DNA from: Chrysaora quinquecirrha
Taxonomy: Eukaryota; Cnidaria; Scyphozoa; Semaeostomeae; Pelagiidae
Direction: 5' to 3'
Assembly: GCA_014526335.1 (NCBI GenBank)
Contig: JACTAT010000059.1
Coordinates: 3,805,312 to 3,869,311 of the forward strand
Length of the DNA: 64,000 nt
Under the pieces are notes generated by a model. It was not told the DNA's origin and searched no databases. It saw nothing but the letters and a program-made list of their open reading frames with translations. The stretch's first letter is position 1. Every line of letters starts with the position of its first letter. The position numbers and the translations under genes were made by a program. Of this stretch, positions 1 through 11,900 are shown piece by piece.

Positions 1-505
1 TGTTGGTCCAACATTTCAAATTTCCTTTAAAACTAATGTTTGACCGTTTGGCCACGTCCAAAAACATTGCTGTCCAACAACGATGTCATTGCTAATGCAC
101 AAGCAGGAACGCCTTGTTGCTAAGAGATGTTTTTAGTTGGTGAAATGTTGCAAGTTTTGCATTTGTTCAAAAACAAAAGAAATGTTTGACAAGCAATTTC
201 GGAATGGCGGCCAAACGATCAAACATTGCTTGACAAGCAAAATAAGCAAATTTGTGGCGTGATGTTTTTGAAAAAGTTCAAAAACATTTTTTGCTTGACG
301 CACGCAAAGAATGTTGGACGAGCAATGTTTTTGGGCGTGGCCAAACGGTCAAATATTTTGCTTGACAAGCGAATCTCAAATATTGGACAAACAATGTTTG
401 ATCGTTTGTCACTTTTGCCTGTCCAGCAATGTTTTTGGACGCGGCCAAACGGTCAAACATTTGTTGTACAGCAATTCTATAATGAGACAAGTCCTTTTAT
501 TTAAG
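1..505. mobile_element. MITE-like repeat rich in CAAACATTG/CAATGTTTG words, truncated by window start
   Basis: The stretch is built of repeated inverted words such as CAAACATTGC, CAATGTTTG and GGCCAAACGGTCAAACAT. The same words form the terminal inverted repeats of better-bounded copies at 47801-48049 and 50567-50907. The left end lies outside the window, so its boundaries cannot be fixed. The short open frames here (226-504, 311-514) arise from the repeat and are not genes. Confidence 0.6.
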
Positions 506-2153
506 GCTTCTTAATTTAACACAAAACCTCTAATAATTACAAAGGTGCAATTTACGTATGAGAGCATTCTACTTGCTTGTCCTTCTGTTAGGCCTTCTGT
601 CCAATTCCCCCTGATGTTAACGAAACACACATTCCAAACTTCTGTATACATTAACTAATTCAGCATCAAAAACTGAGTAAAACGGCAAGCCTCTCCGTTC
701 GCAAACTATATAATGCATTTTAAAGCTTTAAAAATTGCAAACCATTTTAAATGATCTTTGAATCGGCATAAAGGCCAACCGCAAAATTTACAGACCAAGC
801 TTAGAAGACATTCGAATGGGGACTGAAATTTTGATGAAATTTAATGTAAATAATAGAGCATAATGTCGAAGATTTGAGAACACTTTTTGGACGAAGGGAC
901 TTTGATATCATGGTAGACTTGGACTTCAAAGGAGTTTCTGATCCCTTTCCTGTTTTTATTGTGCGTAAGTTATTTGTGCCAGTATTATAAACACAGCTCA
1001 TCTCCTCCACAAACTAGCTATAACGCCAAATACATAGAGGCATTGGAAACCGGAAGCCCATGAGCAATGCCCCTACTTATGGCCAAGTGCCGCTTGTTTC
1101 TTTCACCCACTTTCAAGGAGCTCCTGAACCATTTTCTGTTTTGCCGTCTGAATATCACTGAACAAACTCATATTCTAAAAGCTGCGGCCAGTTGGTAGCC
1201 AATAGACATTCTACAAATGGTACTGCTTGGAACCATGTGTCGGGATTTTGATCAGGTCGAATTTCTCCATGACTTAATTCATTGTGAAAACACTTGCGAC
1301 TTCGTGTTGCCGCGCTTGCAAAGTCGATTTTCTGGAATTTTGATCTGCCAATGCGAGGTGGAAGCGCACAAATAAGGCGAGACACATTACTCATGTGAGC
1401 CGCAGAAAACCGAGCAATGCTCATTAGCTATAGCTCGAAACGAAACGCAAGACCGTCGGACACGCACCGCACACGAAACGCAAGACCGTCGGAAAGAATC
1501 TGAGATTGGGGGAGGGGCTGAACATCTGAAAAGAACTTGATGACGTAATGATTTTATGACATCATACTATTGTTTTCAAATTTATTGGGGGCTCTAGCCC
1601 CTAACCCCCTCCCCTCTTGCGACTGCCCTGATACGCATAACCTTGGTGAATGGGCTCGTGAACTTGATGACTTTGGTTTTGCAATAACTTGATAAGAACA
1701 TGTTTGTCGTGGTAAAGATTAATAATTAACTGTAAATATGTGAGATAAATTGTTATTTAGAATTCAAGTCTTTTTAAAAGGCAGAAGTTGATTATTGTTA
1801 TATTATCACTTGTATAATTGTTTATTAACATTGTTGTTATTATTATATATTATGCAAAGCATCACAGAATGGCAACATTTCTTCTCCTAAATCAGCTGGA
1901 GTATCTAGATATTGAGAGCATAAAGCTCCGGCCAAACGTAACCACTATTTCACCACCAAATTTACTCCTAAGAAACTCGGTTCTGAGATCAATATTTGTT
2001 AAGAAACTTTCAGTACTCGACCCAAAATGATAAGAAACTTGCAGGTCTCAACAATCTTTAGAATTAGAAATATAGCATCGAGAAACGAACTTTTGCTACA
2101 CGCTAAATATTTTTACAAAAAAAGCTCATGTAGACGATAATAGGCCTTTTCCC
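506..2153. other. Intergenic stretch without recognisable gene
   Basis: No open frame here shows a recognisable motif. A minus-strand frame at 1155-1424 (89 codons) and another at 801-1010 are open but unrecognised and lack convincing splice context. A C-rich patch near 1588-1615 resembles repeat debris. Confidence 0.5.
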
Positions 2154-2156
2154 TTA

Positions 2157-2439
2157 TTACGTTATAGGCGCGAGCGGCCGCAGTGCAACCTGGGAGTAGT
2201 AGTCACGCATCTCCAGGGTTGCAAAGAAACACTGTCTTTCTAGTGTTGTGCGTTTACGATCAAGTAATCACAAAAACATCTCATTAGAAATATGGAGAAA
2301 GAACCTTCAAATGAAACGACATCATCACAGAACCAGTTCCCCAGGTTTTTTAAAAGCTCTTGGACGGGAACTGGCTCTGAAAGCCACCTGCAAGAAGATC
2401 TCCATCGCTGCATTGCGGCCGCGCGCGCCTATGACGTAA
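2157..2439. mobile_element. PIF/Harbinger-type MITE, 283 bp
   Basis: The ends form an imperfect terminal inverted repeat of about 29 bp. The left end reads TTACGTTATAGGCGCGAGCG and the reverse complement of the right end reads TTACGTCATAGGCGCGCGCG. Both arms continue into GGCCGCARTG. The element is flanked by a direct TTA trinucleotide at 2154-2156 and 2440-2442. A 3-bp TWA target duplication is characteristic of PIF/Harbinger elements (established knowledge). There is no transposase inside, so it would be non-autonomous. Confidence 0.75.
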
Positions 2440-2523
2440 TTACGCGGTGGTTTCTGTGAGGCACTGGTTAGCGTAAAAAAACAAATTGTTCATCATGAAA
2501 AAATCTCGTCTTTCCCCTAGAGC

Positions 2524-3565
2524 TCATAAATAATTCCAATCCAGTTTAGATCGATCAAATTTAATCAGTTGCTCTACTTTGAGCCAGTTATGGGACCAAT
2601 CGTCTTTAATTCTTGCCGTCTCTATTATGGTTCGGGCGCGATCCTGTAGATTTTGTAGAACTTCTAATTTGGAGCCTGGGATACTTCCCCAGATCACATT
2701 TGCATAGCGTAAGTGACTTTCTATAAGGGCTTGATATATACTATAAAGTTGTTTTTGTGGTAGAAGATTTTTTAGTCTCTTTAGAGATGAGAGACCACCA
2801 CGAACTTTTCGTTTGACATTTTGAAATGTTGTTCCCAGTTCAAACCCTCATCCACAATGACTCCCAGTGATTTCGTCTTATTCACGCGTTTTATTTCTGA
2901 GTGGTTGAGCATTAGCGGTTCGAGACTTCCATTTTGTTAACTCTGCGGGGATGTCCAATCAACATGTATTCTGTTTTATTAGGATTGGCGGTAAGCTTAT
3001 TAATTCTCATCCATTCTGAAATGTTAAGAAGTTCAATTTGAGCATTCTCAAGAAGATTCTCGAGGTTTTTGGATGTTATAGTAACGTGTGTGTCATCTGC
3101 GTACATGCTGGCTTTTGATAACTGAAGGCAGGTTTCAAAATCATTCAGATAGATTATGAACAGGAGTGGACCAAGACATGAGCCCTGGGGGATTCCACAA
3201 GTTATCATTTTAGCTGAAGATTTATGTCCATTGACTGTGCAAAACTGTTTTCTATTTTGCAAATATGATGTAAACCAGTCGCCTGCTATTCCTCTTATGC
3301 CATATTTATTTAATTTTGCTAATAAGATAGTAAGGTCGACTGTGTCAAATGCCTTTTTTAGATCAAGGAAAATGGCCAGATTCACTTCACCCCTATCCAT
3401 AGTTTCATACCAAGAATCAGAGCTGTTTATTAAGGATGTTATTGTTGAATATAGTTTCCTAAAAGCAGCCTGATTGTGTGTTAGAATTGGTTGAAGAAAT
3501 TCTAGCATCTGGTCATGTACGATCTTTTCCAAGATTCTTGAAAATATAGCACTCTTACTGCGTTT
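2524..3565 (-). pseudogene. 5'-truncated non-LTR retrotransposon (LINE) reverse transcriptase, frameshifted
   Basis: The minus strand encodes the palm and thumb of a LINE-type reverse transcriptase. In order it shows FLDLKKAFDTVD (motif A), GIPQGSCLGPLLF, the catalytic YADDT, and an SLGVIVDEGLNW segment. After these comes a basic VKRKVRGGLSSLKRL block and a C-terminal WGSIPGSK region, ending at a TGA at 2524-2526. The first frame stops at 2912. Coding sense continues in other frames through two one-base shifts, near 2927-2928 and 2819-2822, each at a run of A on the coding strand. The 5' half (endonuclease, N-terminal RT) is missing, as is usual for 5'-truncated LINE insertions. The motif style resembles Jockey/CR1-type elements, but the clade is not certain. 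It is a dead copy. Confidence 0.85.
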
Positions 3566-4674
3566 TTGACTACAAAGTTAAGTTACCTTGAGAACATAAC
3601 AGATGTGGAAATGAGTTTCACTAGTAGGTTTTCCTTCTCGAATCGCGAGAGCCTAGGTTTCTTATCCAGCGAGTTGCTTATAAGAAAACTTGTCTATTAT
3701 GGGTGTTCAATGTCATTACTGAAGTTGCAAAGATTTGAGTCGGATCCCCACTAACTAGATGAAATTCTTCGCACGGAGAGCTTTCGCGACGAATATAGAA
3801 TTCTCTTCTACTTTCGTAGTTTGATGTGACGAAGAGACAACGGAAAACGCATTTTTGCGTATGTGTGGTGACGGAGCCTTTCCCTCCACGCGAAGAATTT
3901 CGTAGCTATATTTCTGATCTTCATTTTTTCAGCGTTTTACTGCTCGCCAGCGCTTCTGGGAGGTGTGCTCTTGCCCTGCTACAAGTAATTAATCTTTTGC
4001 ACGAGTGAAAATATAGTTCATAAAGCTCTAGAAAAACTAATAAATATTTCAAACTTATAAACTTGTTTTTGTTCTTAGAATTTAATCCTATAAGTCATCA
4101 ACAAAGAGCTGGCGCTCAGACGGCCTAAATACGAAAACACACACGATAAACGTATATAAATCTTGTATTCGCCATAGACCCACGCAAGAATGAAACACCT
4201 GTCCTCGGCATGTAGTTGAATGGACTGCTAAGGAATAAGGGCTTGTAAGCAACACTAATCCAACACTAATCGTCCTCGTGGTGTCTTCCATACTGTACAC
4301 GCAAGCACAGCCTCTTAGCTAAAAACGTCTTATCCTACGCCTCTCAGTTGTCCTCTTTCGTTACGTTGTGACTTCTACTTGTCTTTAAGATACTTATCCT
4401 TGCTTATCCTTCTGATCAATTCTTTAATACATGGACGCTGTGTTGGTCTATTTTCCTTTAATGTCCAGAAAACCCCGCCTAATTTCCCTACTGAAAAGTG
4501 ACACAAGAAGCAAAGAGTTGAGGATTTGACGTTTAGTGATTTGCGGCGAAAATTTAAACTCTGTCAATGGAAAAAGTTCACAAAAAATTTCCTCATTTGG
4601 GGTTTCGGAAAGAAGAATGGCTGCAAGATTGGCTACAGCAACTCTTTCTAAGAATTGTTCAGTACTAGTGCGCT
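3566..4674. other. Intergenic stretch without recognisable gene
   Basis: Only short open frames with no recognisable motif are present. No RNA gene or clear repeat was seen. Confidence 0.45.
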
Positions 4675-4829
4675 AATTAACAGTGTGTTGTCGCTGGTTC
4701 GGTAGTGGGTTAATTAATCGACACCTAGACCGTGGCTGTGACGCTACCGTAGCCTGGGCTCGAACCCCGGCCGCGCTGAGCTTCTGACAGCTCGAGCCAG
4801 CTGGATTAGGCCACGACGCCACAGCATCT
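4675..4829 (-). mobile_element. tRNA-derived SINE, minus orientation
   Basis: Read on the minus strand it starts with GCTGTGGCGTCGTGGCC (A-box-like) and has the pol III B box GGTTCGAGCCC at 4756-4766. An AGGTGTCGATTAATTAACCC segment follows. The same order of blocks occurs at 16235-16415. This is the pattern of a SINE with a tRNA-related head (established knowledge of SINE structure). Its ends are approximate. Confidence 0.65.
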
Positions 4830-6525
4830 TCAAACTACATGGAATGATGCGCCAGAATTTTTGAACGTTGGATTATAAGCTGGACTTCAAATAAAAAATA
4901 TCTAGAAAAATAAAAATTTTGCGATCATGTATACGCGAAAACGCGAATATTAGATATGGAGAAACCCCAGAATAAAATTAGCGTGAAATGAAACGTACGT
5001 AGACCACGCTATTTGAATATGTTAATAGAACGCTACCATGTTAACTATTTAAGCTACAAAATTAATGAAAAAACGCAGGTGTGTTGAATAGCTGTTATTG
5101 TAAATGCTTAATTAAGCTGTGCAACCGGTACCAGCTATCTTCGGCTACTGTTTGCCAAATGGCAACTTGTCGTTTGCGAATGTTTTTAACTTTGCAGGTT
5201 TTAACCTTAAATATGTTGAAAATCACAAGCAACAGCCATCATTTTGTTTTATTAAAAATCATTGGCTCTATTTGGGCGGTTTATTAATTGTTGAATTATT
5301 GTGACTTGCAAGTTAAAACAGTTTCATATATTGACAGAAAACCAGTGAATGGGCTCAGTCTGAAAACTGGTTCTTAGCAACTCTTACAATTTGGGGGCAA
5401 AAAGGCTCCGGGCTCCTCAGTTTACAGTAAATAGCGATTGTACATCGATTGCAATTAAGATAACAAAAGAGAGGGGGTCATTGGGCATGACGGTTTGCGG
5501 TTTTTCGACATTTTCAGAGCGGTTTTACGGTTTTTACCTTCCAAAAAGTACGGTTTTTCGGTTTTTCAATTTGCGATTTCGGTGCGGTTTTACGGTTTTA
5601 AGGAAAAACATATGCGCTTGCACGGTTTTTGGTTGAGAAATTAGCGGTTTTACGGCTTTTTGAGCCCCATTATGACCCCCAAAAGAGGACCAAAATTATT
5701 TGATCTTTTGTTGCAATCTGGTCCACAGTGTAGTAAACCCATATAGAGATAATAAGTTTGTGCTAAACGCTTCCAGCCCAAAAGCCTTATACTGTATCAG
5801 TATCATAAATTTAAATGCTTCAAATTGAAAAGTTTATAAAAAGAGAATTTTGAGAACCGGCAAAACTGAGCCTCTATAAATGTAAACATCGGATAAATAA
5901 TGCTTTAAGGTTCCAAAACACGTATTTATGAGCACTTTTCCTAGGAACGAGAAAGCTTTTAAATTATTTCGTAAAAATAACTAATGTTTTCCTGGTGCGT
6001 ATTGAGAGCGCTAGCACCATCTGGAGATGCGCAAGGCTCTTTTTGCCAAGCTTTTAATTTTTTGTTTTGTACATTGCTGTTTTTACTGATCACCAAAAAG
6101 TTCTAAATAAATGTTGCTGCACTTGCGTTACCATTGCTTGTTACCATCGTTTGTTACCATCGTCACGCTATTTACATCTTGAAGAGAGGTTGCTTCAGGT
6201 TGAGGTTTTGTTTTCAGTGTTTTGTTTGGCTTCCATCTTTGTTTGGCCAAAGCTTAGGGGAGGGAGAAGGAGGGAGAAGGAGGGAGAACTTTATCTCTCT
6301 TTTTGAAGTTGATACTTTATTATTTAAAACAGATGTTTGCATTGAATTGGTTCTTCGGCTTGAAATTCCATTTGGCTGCACAAAAGTAAAGATGAATATA
6401 GACTAGATGGAGCGGAGGGAAGCAGCTTTGGGAGCAATTTTTGGCGGATTTGTTTGTGGCTAGGCCATATGATAGGCCTATCTACCTACCAAAATACATC
6501 AAGATTTTGAGCGGATTTTTTCAAA
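4830..6525. other. Upstream region of TBC1D32, with a degenerate CGGTTTT repeat
   Basis: No gene is recognised. About 5495-5660 holds a degenerate tandem repeat of the words GCGGTTTTACGG and CGGTTTTTCGG. A purine-rich GGAGAAGGAG repeat lies at about 6246-6290. The promoter of the following gene should lie near the right end, but no motif identifies it. An in-frame TGA at 6508-6510 closes the frame just before the TBC1D32 start. Confidence 0.5.
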
Positions 6526-8965
6526 ATGTCATCAGAACAGAACGATGCATACGTCTCAGGCCTGCGTCAGCTTCTTGAAAATCTTGATCCACTGATACGT
6601 CAAGCTGTCTCTGCTTCAGCTGTGGAAGAAATTCTACTCAACCTGGAAACGACTGATGAGAATTTCCACAAGTATGATCTTGTGCGAATGCTACGAAAAC
6701 TCATTGAAGAAGAACTTGGTCCTTTAGCAAACCATCTTGTTCAGGAAGGAGAGGCTGAAGTTAGCAATCACAACCTTACGTCAACAATAAGCTCAAAGAT
6801 TCTATCGTCAGATGCATTTTCAAATATTATACAAACAACAGTTGCAGCAATCAAATCTGCTTCAAATGAAATAATGCAGTCTCTATCTGACACCGCAACC
6901 AATCATTCATTTGGATTTTCCTCATCAGATCGTCCAGCAAGGTTTTCTCATGGTGGACCAGATTCATATGGAGAAGATTCATTTTTAACATCATCATTTG
7001 ATGGTGATGATTTCATGTTCATGTCTCCAGAAAAATACTCTGTTCTTGCAAAGCAGTTATCCCCTGATTCAAGCTTAACAAAAAAGCTTGATGCACTTAA
7101 TACGCTTTCACAGATCCCACAGACTGATCTTGTAAATAGTGAGTTCTGGGGTACAATAAAAACTGGGTTATTAGCTGCTTTAAAAGCTGATCAGTATGCA
7201 TTATCCGATAAAAGTTTAAAATTCCATGCAAAAATGTTTGCTACACCATCAGGTCACGTCACCAAAGAAATCTACACCAGCCTTACCCGTCACTTGATTG
7301 ACTATTTTGAGGACCCTACAAGCCATTTGGTTTTTATTGAATCAGGCTTAGACCTCGGAGACAAACGAAATATTAAGTTGTTAAAAGAATTCAGATTGCT
7401 AAATCAATTCCAACATGAGCTGCCCTTAGGCTGGGTTCGATACCCTGAAAAGCTAGTGGAGGATATTCTGCAGTCAACTGTCAAACTGATGAGCATATCA
7501 CCAAAATCAATATCCAGTGATCAGAATCAAGTTGTTCTTGGTCCTTTGAATTTTCTATCATTGATTGACCCTTCAGGCTTTTGGTTTTGCAAATGGATGC
7601 ATGGAAACTATGGCAGAGCAGAGCTTATCAAGTATCTGAGTGAAATGAAATTCATTGTCAAAGAGGCATGTAAAAGCTGCATTGACTTTGCTTTGCATTG
7701 CAAAGTTCAGTCTACCATGTCTTTAGAAGATGAAGGACCTGTATTGGAAAGTGATGACTCAGATGCTCATATTTTCTCAAAGACTGAGCTCCTTTGTGCA
7801 TATTTTATTCAATCAATAAACATCTTAGGACGTGTTATCCTCTACAAAGAAGGCAGGAAGATGTTTCCTCTTGAATTAGAAGACAGACTTGAAACAATAG
7901 CAGTTCCAGATCTCCTTGTCTCATTTGTAGAAGTTATTTCATTTATGCCTCTTCAGAACAGTTCTGATAAAGCTCTGAATGAAATTGAACCAGCAAGGCT
8001 TGCTGCAGATATTATTAAGAATATAGCTAGTGGCACTGCACAAACGTGCATTGATTGTATTTGCAAAGATGCAGTAACTGCTGCATTGCTTGTGCCAGTT
8101 CAAAGATGGCTTGATGGTTACATTGGATTGTATGATAATGACAAACAAAGCATTGAGGGGACTCTGATTCTCATTGCAGATATCTTAGCTGTGATTGCAG
8201 CAACTGAACCAGGCAGGTCACAGTTGTTATATGGTGAAAAACCAGAAAGATGGCAAAGAACAAGGCTTGCACCTATTCATACCATTGCTATCTTCACAAA
8301 GAAATCCCTCACTGGCAAATTAGACCCTAAGCCATCTCAGAAAGTCATCAGTGCATATCTGTTTGTATGCAGACAGTTGTACAACACATGTGAAGGGTTA
8401 ATGATTCTCAATAGTTACAGCCTTAGTACATGTATCAAAACTGCTTTGAAAGGAACAGAGGAATCAACTACTAGCACAGGGAAATCTCTGCCAAAGCACT
8501 TAGCTTCTGTCACAGAAGATGAATGGCAAAGAGCATTATCAATCTCATCAGCAAACTTAGAAACCCCTCCTGAAGTCTTGCTCTCAGATCCTGATTTTGA
8601 ACATGATGTTGGAGATCTCATTAATGGTTCCTTAGAGTCTCAGGCTGCAGAAGAAGATTTAGTAGATGAAGATGAATTAGTTGAGTTTTCTCAAAATGTT
8701 GTGATTCCAGCTCAGAATTTACAATCAAGCAAAGAAAATGAACAGTATATAGAATCGCTTATTGATAATCTGCTGAATTACATGTCAACACCTAAAGGTG
8801 TATTATTAGTTCAGCAATCTGGCTTGATCAATGAATGTGCACAGTACATGAATAACAGATATCAACAGAATTTGCAAGTAAGCAAAACAGAGAAGTTTGG
8901 TTATGGAGTTATGATGACGCAGATCACTGCCACTGCACCTGGTATGCTGGCTTTAGAAAAGACAG
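6526..8965 (+). CDS. TBC1D32: TBC1D32 exon 1 (start codon, residues 1-813)
   Basis: This single 2440-nt exon carries more than half of the protein, from MSSEQND through the helical N-terminal and middle region to LALEKTG. The open frame runs on to 9048, but the exon ends at GACAG|GTAAAG in phase 1. The residues after 8965 (KVVMHLCDVVWIF) are intron and do not fit the family. An acidic stretch with no predicted fold (AAEEDLVDEDELVEF) precedes the conserved YMSTPKG block. The lack of introns over this length is unusual for the family. Confidence 0.93.
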
Positions 8966-11900
8966 GTAAAGTAGTGATGCATTTATGTGATGTGGTTTGG
9001 ATTTTCAATTCAGCTCGATTCAATCTGATCTTGTTTGATCTGATTTAATCTGAGACCCCGTTTACACTATGCCGGTATGAGACGAATACGTACGAAACTA
9101 TACCGTTTTGGCCTTGCATCTACACTAGGTACAGTTTTGATATGAATACAGTACAAAATGAATACGATACGTTAACCGGCTACATCTGAAAACAGCATAG
9201 TGTAAACGCCTGAATACGGTATAGTTTGATGCTGCTTTGCTGAGTTTGCTGAATGAATCAGAGAAAAAACAATAACTCTTTGTTCTTATTGACATGAAAC
9301 AATAGATTGGTTTTTTTCTAATGACATTGTCGCACGTGACATGTCCACTTAATGTCTCCCAGCTTAGCCACCTCCGAAACTTTGTAGCGCGCGAGAAAAT
9401 TTACGGCAAGAGACACGCAAATGTTTCTTGGAGACAACAGAAACATTTCTTGTCTCTGCGGCTCGGGGGACATGTCGCTCACTTGGCACTCGCATGTTTA
9501 GCCATCCTCGGAGACACGCCGATTACAATGTCGCGCGTGACATGTCTCCTAGTTTAGCTATAGCTTAAGTGAACGTCGATGTTTTTCGACTGTCGATGTT
9601 TTTATTTTTCAGGATTCTTCAAAACTCTGCTGCACAATACATGGAATTGTTTGGAAGGCGTAAGCAATGACTACAAAGAGACAGTTCTGACTCCTTACTG
9701 GGATGATTTCAGTGACAAATATTGCAGAAAGAACTTCACAATTCTTATCAATTTATTATCTGCATTCACAAGCGTGTACGAATTACTAAGTCTTAGTTCA
9801 AAAAGTGTAGAAGACTTGGTACCGAATGGCTTCGATTCAGATGAACCAGTTACAAGTGAAAATGCTCCGAAAGTTCCAGAGAGCTTTCAAGACTTACTGA
9901 AGAACTTGGTATTTGTTGAAAGTGCTGAGAAAATGAGGGTGTTGTTCCATTTCGAAAGGTCTCATTTATTTGGACTCCGTGTTCTAAGCAGTCTGGTGAC
10001 ATGCCTTGATACTTTTTTGCTGTTGCAATCAAAGTATGGCTTTCAAGAAATTCTGCTGCAAATACAAGAGGGGAATAAGCTGGATGATAAAACATACATC
10101 ATCGATAATTGCTCCGTTGAGAGAAGTCAGATTTTGGTTCGTACGTACAACGTTGGTGGACCTACTGAAAGAATCATCCCAGCACGAGATTTAACAGAGG
10201 TAGTGTATGATATTGAGTTTCATCCCCCTTAAATGATTGTCTTTCTGAAAATTTATTTGATTTTGTAGCTATTATCTCTTTTGTGGTAACGTTTGTATGT
10301 TTAACATTTTATGCAGAGAGAAGCTGGTCGATCTGCTGGTTTCATCGATGTAAAACTCAATGAACTTTTAGAGTGACAGGGTCATACATTTTGTCCATCA
10401 CTCATTCAGGATAATGTTCTTAGAAAAATTTTTTTGATAAAATGTTGAATAGGGTTAAGATTCAGAACAATCTGTAGTTTTCAGGACATAGTTGCTCCTA
10501 TCTTGATTTCGAATCCATTTTATCCATGATTTCTTAATCACTATCGTATTCTATTTAAGCGCTCCGTATTACGCCGATTTAACGCTCAAGGCGGTTATTG
10601 AATTTCTACCTTTTCAGGGGGTTGTGTATTGAAAGGGGTGTTTAAAAGAGAGAGACGTTATTTGGGTTTTAACGAATTGATTTGGCAAGAAGATTAACCG
10701 TGATTCGTTTGCTAACATTTATATTTTCACAGAAGAAATACCTTCTGGTATAGATTGAAATTTATCGAATTTAAAAGTTGGAAGAACTTCCTTTGCTTTG
10801 AGGCTTTATGTACACCATATTTTAAATAAATGAAGTTTTTCTGCGAATAAGACTAATGCTGAAAATTTTCTTTACTTCTGACTCAAATCACTGTAGTTTT
10901 TCTTGCATGACGATGTTTGATCAATTTTTCTCTTGTAGGATCCAGACAATCCCTATCCTTGGCCGTTGTTCAGCTCCTACCCAGTTCCATCTGACTATAC
11001 TCCGCATGAATCAAGTCTTGTCATCACAGCATTTGAGCAACAAGATGAAATACGTAAATTTCTTGCTGATACCGAATCAGAGTCATTCAACACTCTCGAA
11101 GAGACACGTGATTGGCTTTCAAGATGTCGGAATGTCTTTGTTTCATGGATCAAAAATGGTTCCGAAACAGTATGTTTTCCTTTCAAATCTTATTGTACTA
11201 ATTCTCCCTTTAGTTTCTTTTCAGATCATTGAATCTTTCAACTTTTGCTTAAAGTTAACTTAAATTTCCTTTACTTTACGTCTGTTTGACTTTTCTGTCC
11301 CGTACTTTCCTTTGCCTTGTATTGCTTGGTTACTTTACTTTACTTGAATCTACTTTTCTTTACTTTGCTTTTCCATAACTTTACCTTTATTTACTTTACT
11401 TTACCTTATTGTGTTATTATTTATTACTGCAACACGCTCCCTTCAGCGTACTCTGTTATTTTTACTCTGTGATATTTTATGACTGCAACACGCTCCCTTC
11501 AGCGTACGGTGTTATTATTCTTTACTGCGACACGCTCCCTTCAGCGTACCGTGTTATTATTTTTTACTGCGACACGCTCCCTTCAGCGTACGTTGTTTTT
11601 ATTTATGACTGTGACACGCTCCCTTCAGCGTACTGTGTTATTATTTATGACTGTGACGCGCTCCCTTCAGCGTACGTTTTTTTATGACTGTGACATGCTC
11701 CCTTCAGAGTACGGTGTTATTATTTATGACTGTGACGCGCTCCCTTCAGCGTACGTTTTTTTATGACTGTGACATGCTCCCTTCAGCGTACGGTGTTATT
11801 ATTTATGACTGTGACACGCTCCCTTCAGTGTACTGTGTTATTTTTATTTATGACTGTGACACGCTTCCTTCAGCGTACAGTGTTATTATTTATGACTGTG

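Noticed and set aside
3156..3473. Plus-strand frame of 105 codons
   Set aside because: It is the antisense shadow of the LINE reverse transcriptase on the minus strand.
8966..9048. Extension of TBC1D32 exon 1 to the stop at 9048
   Set aside because: The last residues do not fit the family. A donor at 8966 and the acceptor ending at 9612 restore the conserved sequence in phase.
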